A DNA stretch of 64,000 nt, taken from NCBI GenBank assembly GCA_013396755.1, contig VWZF01003843.1, positions 490,979 through 554,978 of the forward strand, written 5' to 3'. This DNA comes from Sclerurus mexicanus (Eukaryota; Chordata; Aves; Passeriformes; Furnariidae). Within the stretch, counting starts at the first letter, position 1. The number at the start of each line of letters is the position of its first letter. The position numbers were made by a program, and so were the translations under genes. Below, one piece after another: positions 1 to 10,922 of the stretch. The notes under the pieces are model-generated. The model made no database searches, had not been told where the DNA came from, and worked only from the letters and a program-made list of their open reading frames with translations.

Positions 1-168
1 CATGGAGAAATGAAGCAAGATGAATATTTTCTTCATATTGGTAGAAATATTACGGAGTAATCTTCCCTTGTGTGTCAGGAGAGTGTGAGTTTAACTCAAG
101 GAATTTTACCTGCAACCAAGCCAGTGGCAACCACAAATTCTAAATGATCATTGCTTCTGCCTTTCATA

Positions 169-207
169 TTTTTTCTTTTTTTTTTCTTTTTTTTTTCTTT
201 TTTTTTT
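169..207 (+). repeat. Poly-T with cytosines every 11 bases
   Basis: An almost pure T run is interrupted by single cytosines at 175, 186 and 197, giving three units of C followed by ten T. The exact 11-base spacing suggests tandem expansion of a short unit rather than random interruption. No function is inferred. Confidence 0.85.
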
Positions 208-697
208 AACATCTTTGAGATAACTGTTTGTTTCAGCTTTGAATAAGGTCACTGGGGTTCCTGAGGGCCAACAACCATCTACTTAAATCTGCTGGTAAGA
301 AGATGAAGAAGTAACCAGTTCCCACTTCTAACTTTCTGCTTCCCCTGCTCAGAGACTTTTTCTCTAAAGATCCCAAAGGCAGAGGCTATTCTGAAAAAAG
401 GATTTATTCTTGAAAGAAGAATATGGGTCTCTGTAACAAGGAAGAAAGTAACAAGCGCAGATTGGTGGATAATGTTTTTGCCTTTAGAGTACCCAGTAGC
501 TAATACATTTTTTGTACCCTTTGTTTCCTCCCCTGAATCCTTTTTGGACATGAGTTTCCAGCCCAGTATTTATGGTTAGATACAGCTGCCTTTACAGATG
601 ATAACAATGACCTGTATGCAGTTATCCAGAGAACAGTACAAGGCCTCCTTTCAAGAGAAAAAGTACTCCTCATCCTTGGTGCTCCAGCTGTTCTGAG

Positions 698-830
698 GCT
701 TTGGTTTTGAACCTAGATGTTCTCAGACACTTTTCAAGGTCTGTGCTGGTGCTTCCGGCTCTTCTACAGCTTTTGTTTTTAACCTAGATGTCCTCAGACA
801 CTTTTCAAGGTTTGGGCTGGTACTTCTCTG
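698..830 (+). repeat. 71-bp tandem duplication, about 1.9 copies
   Basis: Unit 1 spans 698-768 and unit 2 starts at 769. Both contain AACCTAGATG, then TCTCAGACAC or CCTCAGACAC, then TTTTCAAGGT, then a GGGCTGGT or GTGCTGGT stretch, exactly 71 bases apart. The copies differ at a handful of positions, so the duplication is not very recent. Unit 2 fades after about 830. No open frame is preserved through it. Confidence 0.9.
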
Positions 831-1194
831 ATGATTGTATCACTTCTCACAGGGGTGGATAATATGCATTGCGTAGTTTGTTGTTTCAATATCTGTGCAG
901 CTTTTTTTACCACTGCTTCTGGAGATGGTTGAAGTTCCCATAAAAACACTCTTTGACATTCAATGCTGAAGGAATTTAGAGTATCCTATGTCAAGGCAGA
1001 ATACAGATGAAGAGCCTACTCAAGTCCAAAATGAGCTTGAATGCAATAGAACATATGCACTAGAACTAGTTAATCATAAATTTTCATGCATTAGGTGAGA
1101 GGAAAAATGTACTTTTTTCATACAAAATTTTTGGTATCGCTACATTTAACTAATTGAGCTCTAGCACCACCACCTACATGGTCAAGAGGCATTT

Positions 1195-1916
1195 ATAGAA
1201 TCACAGAGTCATAGAATAGTTTGGTCTGCAGGAGATCTTTAAAGGCGTTCTGCTCCAACTCGCCTGCAATGAACAGTGACATACTCAACTAGGTCAGGTT
1301 GCTTAGAGCTCGATTCAACCTGGCCTTTATGTTTCCAGGGATGGAGCATCCAGCATCTCTCTAAGAAACCTGTTCCAGTGTCTCACCACCACTTTTGAAA
1401 CAAATTTCATCCTTATATCTAGCCTAAATCTTTTATTTAAAATCATGAGCCCATGTCCTGTTGCTACACATATAAGATCCTTCTAAAAATGTTGCGCCCA
1501 CCTTTGTTATAAGCCTCCCCTAAGTACTGGGTCACTGCTGTAAGGTCTCCCTGGAGCTTTCTCTTCACCAGCTGAACAACCCCAGTTCTCTCAACCTGTC
1601 TTCATAGGAGAGGTGCTCAGCTTTGTGATCATCTTTGTGACCCTCCTCTGGAGCTGCTCCAACAGGTCCACATCTTTCTTATGCTTAGAACCCTGGACTG
1701 GATTCAATACTCCAGACAGGGTCTCCTGAGAGTGAAGTAGAGGGGCAGAATCACCTCCCTCTTGACCTGTTGGCTACGCTGCTTTTGATGCAGCCTGGGA
1801 GACAATTGGCTTTCTGGGCTGTGAGTGCTTATTGCTGGCTCATGTCCAGCTTTTCATTCACCAGCACCCCCAAGCCCTTGTTGGGCTGCTCTCAATCCCT
1901 TCATCCCTCAGCCTAA
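1195..1916 (-). mobile_element. CR1 LINE, 5'-truncated copy
   Basis: Read on the minus strand this is the 3' portion of a CR1 non-LTR retrotransposon. The 3' end lies at the low-coordinate side, where the plus strand reads TAGAATCACAGAGTCATAGAAT, a reverse complement of the CR1 terminal octamer-like repeats. Further in are the typical reverse-strand CR1 phrases GACCCTCCTCTGGAGCTGC, CTCCAACAGGTCCACATC and CACCAGCACCCCCAAGCCC. The copy is lost at about 1916, as expected for 5' truncation. It covers the ORF2 C-terminal region and 3' UTR and is too decayed to code for protein. CR1 elements lack a poly(A) tail, consistent with what is seen. Confidence 0.93.
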
Positions 1917-4540
1917 TTTTTCTTTTACTATTATTTACTTAGAACTCCCAATTTTTTGGTGTCGGAGGGAGGAGGGGTGGCAGGATGTGGGGAAGATGGC
2001 AACAAAAAAGACCACTTGTCCTGTGGGAGCTTGTTAATGACTCCCAGAAATGTGTTCTTTTACTGGGAAAAAAGTGCTTTACCTATAGTTAATCCTACAG
2101 AAATGTGGGGTGAGGTCCCAAGACTGCAATACTTATTTTACCTAAAACATCAGGTTGCTCCTTAAATAGCAGTCCCAGAAGCGCAAGACATTTTATTATC
2201 CATTAAGTTACTTAGGATCCACTATATTTTTTAAAAGTTATTTTCCCTAGAGGAGTTCCTAATATATAGTATTCCAGCACAGAGGAAAAAGAGCAAAGTG
2301 TCTACAGCAAACAGTCTTCTGCTAAATACAATCCTTATCATTTAGGAAGTGTCATAGGTAGCAGCAGGAGTGCTGAGAGACCCATGTGATACCTCTCTAA
2401 ATCTGAGATCTGTCTTGGACCTCTGTTTGGGCAACATGACAGAGATTTTTTTGCCTTTTTTATGAGAAGGGAAAATACTTATTTCTGTGTTTTTCCTGAA
2501 TACTTCTATGGCAAGTATTTTTCTGTGTTGGTTTAGCATGGGCAACTCTAGATGTAGGTATGTCTATAAGGGGGCCAAGTGGGTAGGTACTCCTGGAGAG
2601 TAGAAGGAGGCAGACCAGAGGCACTGTACATGTTTTTAGCAGTATCTTTATGGAGAATCCTACACTAGAAACCTACTACAAATGAAGGAGTCTGGCACCA
2701 GATTATGTACCTTAAAAACAAATGGACATCCTTCCAGTTACTCCTGAAAAATAAAAAAAGGTGGGTGGAGCAGGAGTTATTCACATGTCCTCAGAGGTCT
2801 GCCAGAATTTGTTAGTTTTTGCAGATGGCATATTTAGTAGAAATGAGTCCTCTGCTCTGACTTTCCAGACTATCTGCGTGGGCTGTCTCATAGGCACTCA
2901 AGTCTAGTTGCTCAAAAGGGCAGAAGTTCAGTGTCACATGGTTTGTTCTAAGGCAGAGGTTAGCTCAAAATTCTTATATTTTCTGTGATGAGGCAAACAA
3001 TCTAACATGATGAACAAAATGTGAGGGGCAATGAATTCTGGACACTAAAAGAATTAGTTATTGATTGTAATGAAGACATAAAGGGAGCCTGAGCTTTACA
3101 AAATGAATTAAGCAAGAGGGAAAATAAAAGCTACTCACAAAAGGAGCAGCTGAAACTTATGAAAACTGCTCACTGAGGGTCAGGTTATGAGCTTGGAGTT
3201 AATACCATAAGTAACAGCATCTGAAGAAATAGTTTTTTCATTATTGTTACTTTTAATTATTACTATTTTAATTAAATTGTCACTTTCTTAACTGTGCTGG
3301 CTTTCAGTCACCCAAATCACTCTTATGCCTATAGTTGCTTTAGTCACTAAAGTGATAATGTATTACAGCAGACACACAGAAAATGTGTTTCAAGGCATGC
3401 TCCAAATTACTTGAGGTGCAGAGATAAAGTTCCATACCACCAAAATATAGTTTGATTTACTGGGTTTTGTTGTTGCTACTGTTAAAATTGATTTCTTCAG
3501 CAAAATTTCATAATATGAAAAAAGAGGTTCTGCTGTACAGAAAGCTGTTAACAAAAGCTCATGGTAGCTGAATGATGCAGCTGCACATGCCATTCTATTT
3601 CCTTTAAATCTTTTCGGTGCTCCTGTCCTCTCAAACTGGCTGATGCACAAAGGTCAGTGCCTCTGTGTCCTTTTGAATTGTCACAAAGTCTAGCAAGAAA
3701 TGTCTTAAAAGTCCCTCCGAAGCAGATGGAAAAGGGTTTTTGCCAGTTAGCCAGCTACTTATTTTAAAAAAGCAAGACTCCATCCCTAAATTAAGGGTAG
3801 GAACTTTTGGGAGAAGGAGTGATCTAAATGTTGATCTGCCTACCCATGTCATGATGGTTAAAACTGAGAGATTTGTATACCCTCCCCAAATATCATGTCG
3901 GTAAAACTATGATGATGAGACTGGAAAGCAGGGATATAACTGCACTGTTACTGCTCAGTCAGCAGATTTCAGCCCACCCCCATTTTAAACCTATTCTTTT
4001 TAAGCTTTGTGGACTACAGCATTAATCTCCTATCAAGTCACTAAACTATAATTTATTACTATTTTATTATTATTTTTTCCTCAATAGGAATGATCATATT
4101 AAAACAAAACAAAAACAACAACAACAAAGAAGTGCAGCAAGTACCCTAAATAATCTCAGAGCAAAGTGGAGCTACCTTGCCTACTATCATGTGGAAACTT
4201 TTGCCTTCCTTATTTTTTAATGCTTAGAGTTTGAAATTACTTGATTCAGCACAGTCCATTTCCTTTCAGGATCATTTCTTTATCATGCTACAAGAGGAAT
4301 AACTTTCAGCTTCCGGCCACCCACAGAAGGTGCAGTGTAGTGCATCTGGTTTGTGTGCTTTGTGTGCACATTGGCTGCTGATCATATATTATTCACCAGC
4401 ATACTAAGTGCAAAAGCAGATAGTTGCCATGTTTGATAGGTTAATTTTAAAGGGGTTTTGTTAGCAAACAAGTCTTGGAAATAAAGCAGAAAAATGCCCA
4501 AGTTTGGTCCCAGCCTCTCCCCCTCTCTCAGGGAGGAGCT
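1917..4540. other. Non-coding unique stretch
   Basis: No gene or mobile element is recognised. A purine/CAA-rich low-complexity run (AAAACAAAAC then CAACAACAAC) lies near 4100-4128. Open frames are below 90 codons and resemble nothing I know. Confidence 0.55.
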
Positions 4541-5185
4541 GCTTGCCTCTTCAGCAAGAATTCAAATGAATTGAAAATTCCTTTAGAACTGACAGCCCAA
4601 GTGTAAGAATGATAAACGGCTTTGGCCTTGATGATTTTTATTAAGCACTAAATGTCACATTTAACCTGCATTACTGAAAGCAATTACCCATGTATCAACA
4701 GTCAAGCAGTGCAGAGCTAGACGCCTGAAGCAGTAGCATTATGCTCCATCTGGGAATAAGGATTTTCAATTAGAAGGCAAATAGCTGGAGAGGGGATCAA
4801 GTCCTCCAGTGGCTCCCAAAGGAGGTCTATGAGAAGCAAAGTCTTCATATCCAAGTAATCGCAGGCAATGTCAACAGAGCATTCCAAACCATCTGCTGCC
4901 AGAGTAGCGTTTACTTTATCAAATCTCAATATTTACAGAACACTGATCAGCTCATGGGACCAGGATGGCTCACTGCCAGGGTGTTCTGGGAAATTCATTT
5001 TAAGGTGTGTTTCAGTAGGCTAATTAATTTACAAGCACCTGTTTCATCACTGGGAGCTGTTAGCACAGCAGATGAGCTGCAGCAGGGGAAGGGGACCTTT
5101 TCTCCTAGCTAAATTGATTTAAATTGATTTTCACTTACTGATGGCATCATTGTAGTTTAATATGAGCATGGCCTAAAGTCTTTTT
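4541..5185. promoter_or_regulatory. Candidate conserved non-coding block
   Basis: The stretch is dense in homeodomain-type cores (CAATTAG, TAATTAATTT, ATTGATTTAAATTGATTT), has E-box-like CAGCTG/CACCTG words and few low-complexity runs, a texture often seen in vertebrate developmental enhancers. This is an impression from composition only; no cross-species comparison was possible. A minus-strand open frame of 70 codons (4717-4929) overlaps it but has no recognisable domain. Confidence 0.25.
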
Positions 5186-5230
5186 GTTTACTAATGTGTA
5201 AGCCAGATACATATTAATAAATATTTAAAT

Positions 5231-5256
5231 AAATAATAACAGATAATTTATTATTT
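5231..5256. repeat. AT-rich inverted repeat
   Basis: AAATAATAA at 5231-5239 is the exact reverse complement of TTATTATTT at 5248-5256, with an 8-base spacer. In such AT-rich sequence this is expected fairly often by chance. Confidence 0.7.
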
Positions 5257-5340
5257 GCAAATATACTTTGGCTTTAGGAGACCTACAAGATTTTTTAAGT
5301 GAAATATAGTATGCACCATTCCACAAGAAATTTTGTGTAC

Positions 5341-5357
5341 ATACATACAGTATGTAT
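5341..5357. repeat. 8-bp inverted repeat with one-base centre
   Basis: ATACATAC (5341-5348) and GTATGTAT (5350-5357) are perfect reverse complements around a single A. It probably derives from a short TACA/TGTA microsatellite. Confidence 0.8.
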
Positions 5358-6487
5358 CCTATTACATTTTGGTTATTTGTGGAATTCTTTTTTCAATTCT
5401 ATCTTGTTTAAAAGAAAAAAAGAACAGCTTTTTCTGTAACAAACAGGCCTAACTCTGTTGATGTGTCATTCAGAAAGCTCTGTGAAGGAAACATCATAAA
5501 CCTCTTTGTATCTACAGTAGTAATCATGCCACCTAAACTCACACTGCTCTGACATGCTAGGCATTGAAGTTCCTGACTTCTGTCACAGTTTTCTCCATCA
5601 ACAAAGAAACTAGAATAACTATGTCTTTACATCAGGGAGTCAATTTAGAATTAATTAATTCATAGTTGAATGTCATTTTCCAAATGGAAAGTTCAGGATA
5701 GACTAGTTAAGATGTGACAAGTAGCACAGAAGAGTGATTTGTAAAGCCAAATTAATAATTTTTGTTTCATAAGTACAGTGTTTGGAATAAGTGCTTTTTC
5801 CTTGTCACGCTGCAGAGCTTTCACAATCTCTGGTGTTACCCCCAAAAAAACTAAAAGGTACATTTTGTAGAAAAATAGTCTTCCTCAAAATAAGTTGGAC
5901 TTTTGGACAGAGTATTTTCACAGAAAACTACTCGGATCAGAGTGAAGACCCAGAATGAATTGCAAACATTATTTTGCTAAAATTTTAGAGCGATTGGTTT
6001 GAGAAAACAAATCAGAGTAACTTGAGAAGAATTTGTGTTAAAAAAACCAGGATAAGATTTAAGACGCTTGGGAAGTCCTGAAACTCTTAAGACTGCTTGT
6101 GAGGCTTTCAGCAGATTTTTGTCATTCAGTTCTCACTCTGTAAAATGAGGATAATATTATCTGCCTTGTTTAACATCTTAAAGATGGGCATTGGCAACTG
6201 TGTTTTGCTGTGTGCTATTACAGCAGTTTGCAACTTACTGCTCCAGTATTGTTTGGCTCCTCTTGACACTGCAGTATAGAAAGAAGGAATGATGATAATT
6301 TTATTATAGTAATGTCAAGATAACCCAACCCACATCGACTTCCTCTTGACATTCCTGTAGTACAATTATTGTCCTTCTGAATTACTGGTCTAGATCTTCT
6401 TTACACTATGGGTATATCATGCCTATATGAGATGGAGGGAACAGGAGAAAGCTTAAATAGCTCAGGCAGCTGGAAGCTCATCTTAAA

Positions 6488-6511
6488 TAGATTTAAACTA
6501 GATTTAAACTA
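6488..6511 (+). repeat. 11-bp tandem pair
   Basis: TAGATTTAAAC occurs twice in immediate succession, followed by TA. It is a simple short duplication in non-coding DNA. Confidence 0.8.
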
Positions 6512-9240
6512 AACACAGAGTGTATTTTTTTTTCCATCGTGATAGTTATCTAGTAGTGTAATATTTATGGGGGTTAGTGGATTGCAAGTCTTTAGATCAG
6601 AACTGGGGATCTCATGTACCTCTGCTTGGCCTCAGCAATAAAGACTGATGATGAAATCGCGTGACCTACTGAGTGCTGAGGATAGAACAAGTACATTTGT
6701 TTTTCATTTGCTTTCAACTTCAGGTCTGCATTTCCCCAGTAAATTTCAGGCTACTTCTTCAGGAAACAACAAAAATTATTTTTTTAAAAATGTAATCTCA
6801 GTGGCTTATACATATGAAGGAGCTTGAGTCAGGAGTTTGGAAGATCCATGAATGGGGAAAATGTTCGGAACTACTTGTCTGGGGAACTAATGGTGTTTTA
6901 TTGCTTTAAAATTCATTCAACAATTTTGTGTTTCATCCTTTGGAAAGAAAGAGAAAGAACTTGGTCTCTTTTGTGCCCTTCTGGTTAGAAAGTGCTCCAA
7001 GGGGTGTTTTGGAACAGTGGTGACCCGGGAGTGTCTGTGGCAGTTCACAGGTAAGATTCACAGAGTGGTCTTGTTCTTGGCACAGGCACATTTCTTCTGT
7101 GTTAGGAATCACACTGAGGACCTTACAGGATAGTCACAGAGACTTGTTTGCCATTGACTAATTGCAGAATTGCCACAGATATTTATAATATGCACCCAAA
7201 GGAGGAAAATAATCCTCCATACAAATGTGTAATACTGCTGCACTATTCATTTTTATTTTGGATTACGTAACTATTATGTGCTAATGAAAGTTTTCTTTCA
7301 GTGTAAAATGTTTTATTTTATTTTAAATTTATTCCTTCCATAGTCATGATCTGATATACTCCATGCCTTTGGATTCAGTTTAACGGAAGAGAGCTTATTT
7401 CCCACCTTTGCATTTGTTAGCCATTGGCTAGAGGATTTTCCTAAGAGAATTATTTAAGCATGAAGGTATTATGAGTTAGCTTGTTTATATATTGCTGGTG
7501 GAGCAAAATAATAGATTGTAAATACTTGCAGAAGGATGAAACACTTTTTATGAGTATCCACATCTTTTAGCCCATAGCCATGATGTCATCATGTTTTTCA
7601 TGTAAAAACCAGTGGTTTGGGATTTATTTGTCTTTTTCTTATCTTTATGTGTACAGAAGGGATTTTGCTAAGTTGTTTTTTGGGGTTTTCATGGTGTGGT
7701 TTTGTTGCTTGGGTTTGGTTTTGGGTTTTTTTCATGAGACGTCATTGTCTCAGCTCGGGCTGTTTGGCTGCAGGAATATCAGTGTCTGAGGAGTCTACTT
7801 CATGTGGAAATGAAGAAAATTTAATAATATCATAAGGCTCAGAGGGGTCCTTAGTTTGCTCAAGATGTGAGATAAGGGTAGTTGAACATGATCATAAATT
7901 AGTTGCTTATAGTGTGTGGACAAGTGCTTGTGTTTGTGTAAAACAGAAAATGTGGCATTTCTTCCTTCAAGGAGCTCCTGTAATCAAATTCATTCACTTA
8001 AAACATTGTCCACATTCTATTTCTGATTTTCAGAGGACAAGTTCATAAAAAATTTCAACGTTTTAAGAAGGAGAATATAACTGTTTAAAACTGAGAAAGC
8101 TGTAGTTTTTCAAGACAGCTGGGATTTGCTTTGACTTTTCAAATCTGAAAAAAACACTTTGAAGAAGGAATGACTAACAGAACACGTTATGAACATATTA
8201 AAATGCTGGTCTGCCATTCTAAATATATGGCAGTGGTCATTATAAAATCAGTATTGTTTATACTTAAAAGCAGCTTTTTCTTTCCAAATTCTTCCCAATC
8301 CAGTAAGAAAGAATTATTTATTCCACAATATTATTTTTTTCCATACTGCAATCAGTACAGTGACAGGTATTTCACATTTGAAAGACATTTCAGTAGAGGT
8401 GTAGTTCAGGCAAATTGAGGTGGAGCAAATTGTGATTTTTGAGGATCATTCTGATATATCTTAGGACTTCAGAACAAGATGAAATTATTTTCACCTACAA
8501 AGAGAGTAGCACCAATCATTTAACACGCACATAAATACCAAGAGAGTAAAATCCTGGACTCCCTGAAGTCAGTGGCAAAATGTTTCACAGAATCTAAACT
8601 TTTTTCAGTAAGTTTTGAGAAAACATCTCAAATTTTCTCTTGCAATAATTATCTTGAAATAAGTTTTTACATGTCTTAGAGAGGCTGCAGAGAATAATAC
8701 GGTCAGCCAGCCTGGGGTTGCCAGCCAGCAATCCACAGTGATGGAGGGAGAGGGTAGCACTTATAGCCACTTTACAAATGGTGCAACTACATAGCAGAAA
8801 ACAGACTGAACATCCTATTTATTCCCAAAAAAGCCTGATAGTGCCCTACCACTACAGCCATGGGTTTGTGCCAGGTGTTTTTTGACAAGCATACCAGTCT
8901 GATGATTCCCCTGCACTGTTAGTTGTGGTGTTTTATTGTTAGTTTTTTGCATGCACTGGGACACTTGCTTTATTTGCTAATGAAACCAAATAAGTGTTTA
9001 AAATGATACAGTCAGAGCACAGCCAATTAACAACTGCAGGAACAAAGTTCTATATTTTTTCAGTTTTGCTGTTTATCGTAGTGGAGGTTTGTTCCTTGCA
9101 ATGCAGAAAATTCATACCTACCCCTTGTGTGGCCGTTGACTTGTTTGAAGAGAAGTCACCAAACAGCTTTAATTACTACATAGAGAAGCCTGGCTCCATT
9201 CTCCCCTATGACCTAGAGGTGAAAGAATCTATATTTAACT

Positions 9241-9281
9241 TTTAGCAGGGTCTGTAATCTGTTTAGCAGGGTCTGTACTTC
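9241..9281 (+). repeat. 21-bp tandem duplication
   Basis: TTTAGCAGGGTCTGT is repeated exactly 21 bases apart (9241 and 9262), and the second copy diverges at its 3' end. The first copy contains the stop codon of a short open frame ending near 9245, which is therefore unlikely to be a real gene boundary. Confidence 0.88.
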
Positions 9282-10150
9282 AGCACCCTTTCACAGACTG
9301 GCTTCCATAGTGCTCTCTCAAGGGTTATTCAGCATACTGTAATTTTATTGCTAGTAGTTCTGTTTTATTTAATGGGATTTGTTTTACTGTGCAATATTAC
9401 TTTAAGCTCTGATCTGTTATAGGATAAAGATGTTATTATGACAGTGTTAGCTTCTCTGTAAATTACAGTGCCTTGAGGATTGCATTTTGAGACTTCATGT
9501 AAACACTTTACAGAGCTAATAACATAGATACCACATGTAAAGCTTGAAAAATATTTAAATAGGGCACATTTGAAAGAATAAAACAATCAAAAGCCTTTTG
9601 GGGGATAATGCAGATTACACTGAATTGTTTAAACTCAATGTACAGCTTTTAAAACAACCCATGTACCATCATCCATTTTCCCTTTTCTTCCTGCTTGCCT
9701 ACAATTTATTTGAACTATTGAAATATGTTTTCAGCAGAATTCGTTTACAATAATTGATGAGATCTTGGGATGATGTCTTTGGAACTATGACCTTTCACTT
9801 AATGCAAAAATCATGAGTAATTTTTGTTAACAGGCTTGCCCTGAAGAAAAACAAAAATTTTACAAAAATGAAAACAAACAAGCTAGTTAGCTGCTTAGAC
9901 AGAAATGTACCACTTTCTCTGATGGCAGTAATATTGCCTCAATGTTTTTGTTGGCTCCAGATGGGGTTTTTTTAATCTTTTTGCAAGCAAAATAGCTGCA
10001 ATATTGCAGTTGGTAGTTTGAGTTAGAACAGAACTGTAGTCATTGAGTGTTACTACTATTTTCAGTGTAACAATTTCCTTGGAAACTGAAATACAAGCCC
10101 AGCCTTTGATCAAATGAAGTATCTATTATTTCATTATTCTTACAATACTT

Positions 10151-10172
10151 GTTCCATACCATAGTATGGAAC
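10151..10172. repeat. Perfect 9-bp hairpin, 4-base loop
   Basis: GTTCCATAC (10151-10159) pairs with GTATGGAAC (10164-10172) around the loop CATA. It directly abuts the polypyrimidine tract that follows. No known microRNA or structured RNA is recognised in it; the stem is too short for a microRNA precursor. Confidence 0.85.
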
Positions 10173-10272
10173 ACTGCTCTCCCCCTCTGCCTCCCCCTCC
10201 CTCTTCCCCATCCCTCCCCTCTACTCTCCTACTCTTCCTCTCCCTCTCACTTTCCCTTTCTCTCCTCTCCCA
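10173..10272 (+). repeat. Polypyrimidine tract with minus-strand G-quadruplex motif
   Basis: About 100 bases are almost purely C and T, with only scattered single purines. Between 10181 and 10222 the C runs (5, 5, 3, 4, 3, 4) read as closely spaced G runs on the minus strand, fitting the usual G-quadruplex pattern. Homopurine/homopyrimidine tracts can also form triplex DNA. It may simply be an expanded CT-rich microsatellite. Confidence 0.85.
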
Positions 10273-10552
10273 CCAAATCAATTGTCTAATTTGGTTCCAC
10301 TAAATTCCTTGGAGTTACATGTGTGTGAGCAAAACAAGTACGTTTTTAGCCCCAGTTTTATGCCCTGTGCAACTCTATTAAGCTGGCTTATTTTAAGGAG
10401 GTCACATTGCAAGTCCTTGTCCTTGTCATTCTAGTTACTGTCCACTGCGTTATGAAATGATTGGCTAGTGTAACGGGATATAAAAAATAAAACCATGGTA
10501 GTCTTGCTGCCTCATTTTCTTCATCAGTCCAGTTCTGGTGGTGTTTTTTCTC

Positions 10553-10592
10553 TTGATTTGGTTTGGTTTAGGTTTGTTTGGGGGTTTTTTTG
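10553..10592 (+). repeat. T/G-rich low-complexity tract
   Basis: A GGTTT-type run (TTTGGTTTGGTTTAGG, then GTTTGGGGG and a T run) of the sort that recurs on the plus strand at 7.7, 24.4, 30.2 and 53.8 kb. No gene content. Confidence 0.75.
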
Positions 10593-10807
10593 AAGGGGGA
10601 AAGAAGAGTTGTGCATGTGATTTTTATCAACAAATTTCGTGTTTTCCTTCAGTTTTATATGGGAGTTAGATAAAGCCCCACTTCTTCAATGAATCTGTAG
10701 AGCTAGCATTGCTTGCCTTTCCTCAATACAAATTCTGATCTAGAATTATATGTACAATAGTCTGTGATCATGGCTCTTAGTGAGCAGAGACCACTGGTTA
10801 ACTAATG

Positions 10808-10922
10808 ATGGAACCTGGCACTTAGTGCTGTGGTTTAATTGACATGGTGGTGTTTGGTCAAAAGATGGACTCAATGATCTTGGAGGCTTTTGCAACCTGA
10901 ATGAATCTACGATTCTATGATC
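10808..10922 (+). mobile_element. CR1 LINE 3' tail
   Basis: Short 5'-truncated CR1 copy. It shows GGCACTTAGTGCTGTGGTTTA, GACATGGTGGTGTTTGGTCA, GATGGACTCAATGATCTTGG and ends GATTCTATGATC, matching the CR1 3' UTR and terminal repeat as I know it. No coding sequence is left. Confidence 0.93.

Larger units (their letters stand above)
1..1194. other. Non-coding AT-rich stretch
   Basis: No gene is recognised. The stretch holds a pyrimidine microsatellite (169-207) and a 71-bp tandem duplication (698-830), listed separately. The only open frame is about 90 codons on the minus strand (279-551), has no recognisable domain and shows no flanking exon structure I could support. Confidence 0.6.
5186..10140. 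other. Non-coding AT-rich stretch
   Basis: Unique sequence without a recognised gene. It contains small inverted repeats at 5231-5256 and 5341-5357, an 11-base tandem pair at 6488-6511, a T/G-rich tract near 7690-7732 and a 21-base tandem pair at 9241-9281. The open frames are short and AT-biased. Confidence 0.55.

Noticed and set aside
10151..10172. MicroRNA precursor
   Set aside because: The stem is 9 bp, far shorter than a microRNA hairpin, and no known mature sequence is present.
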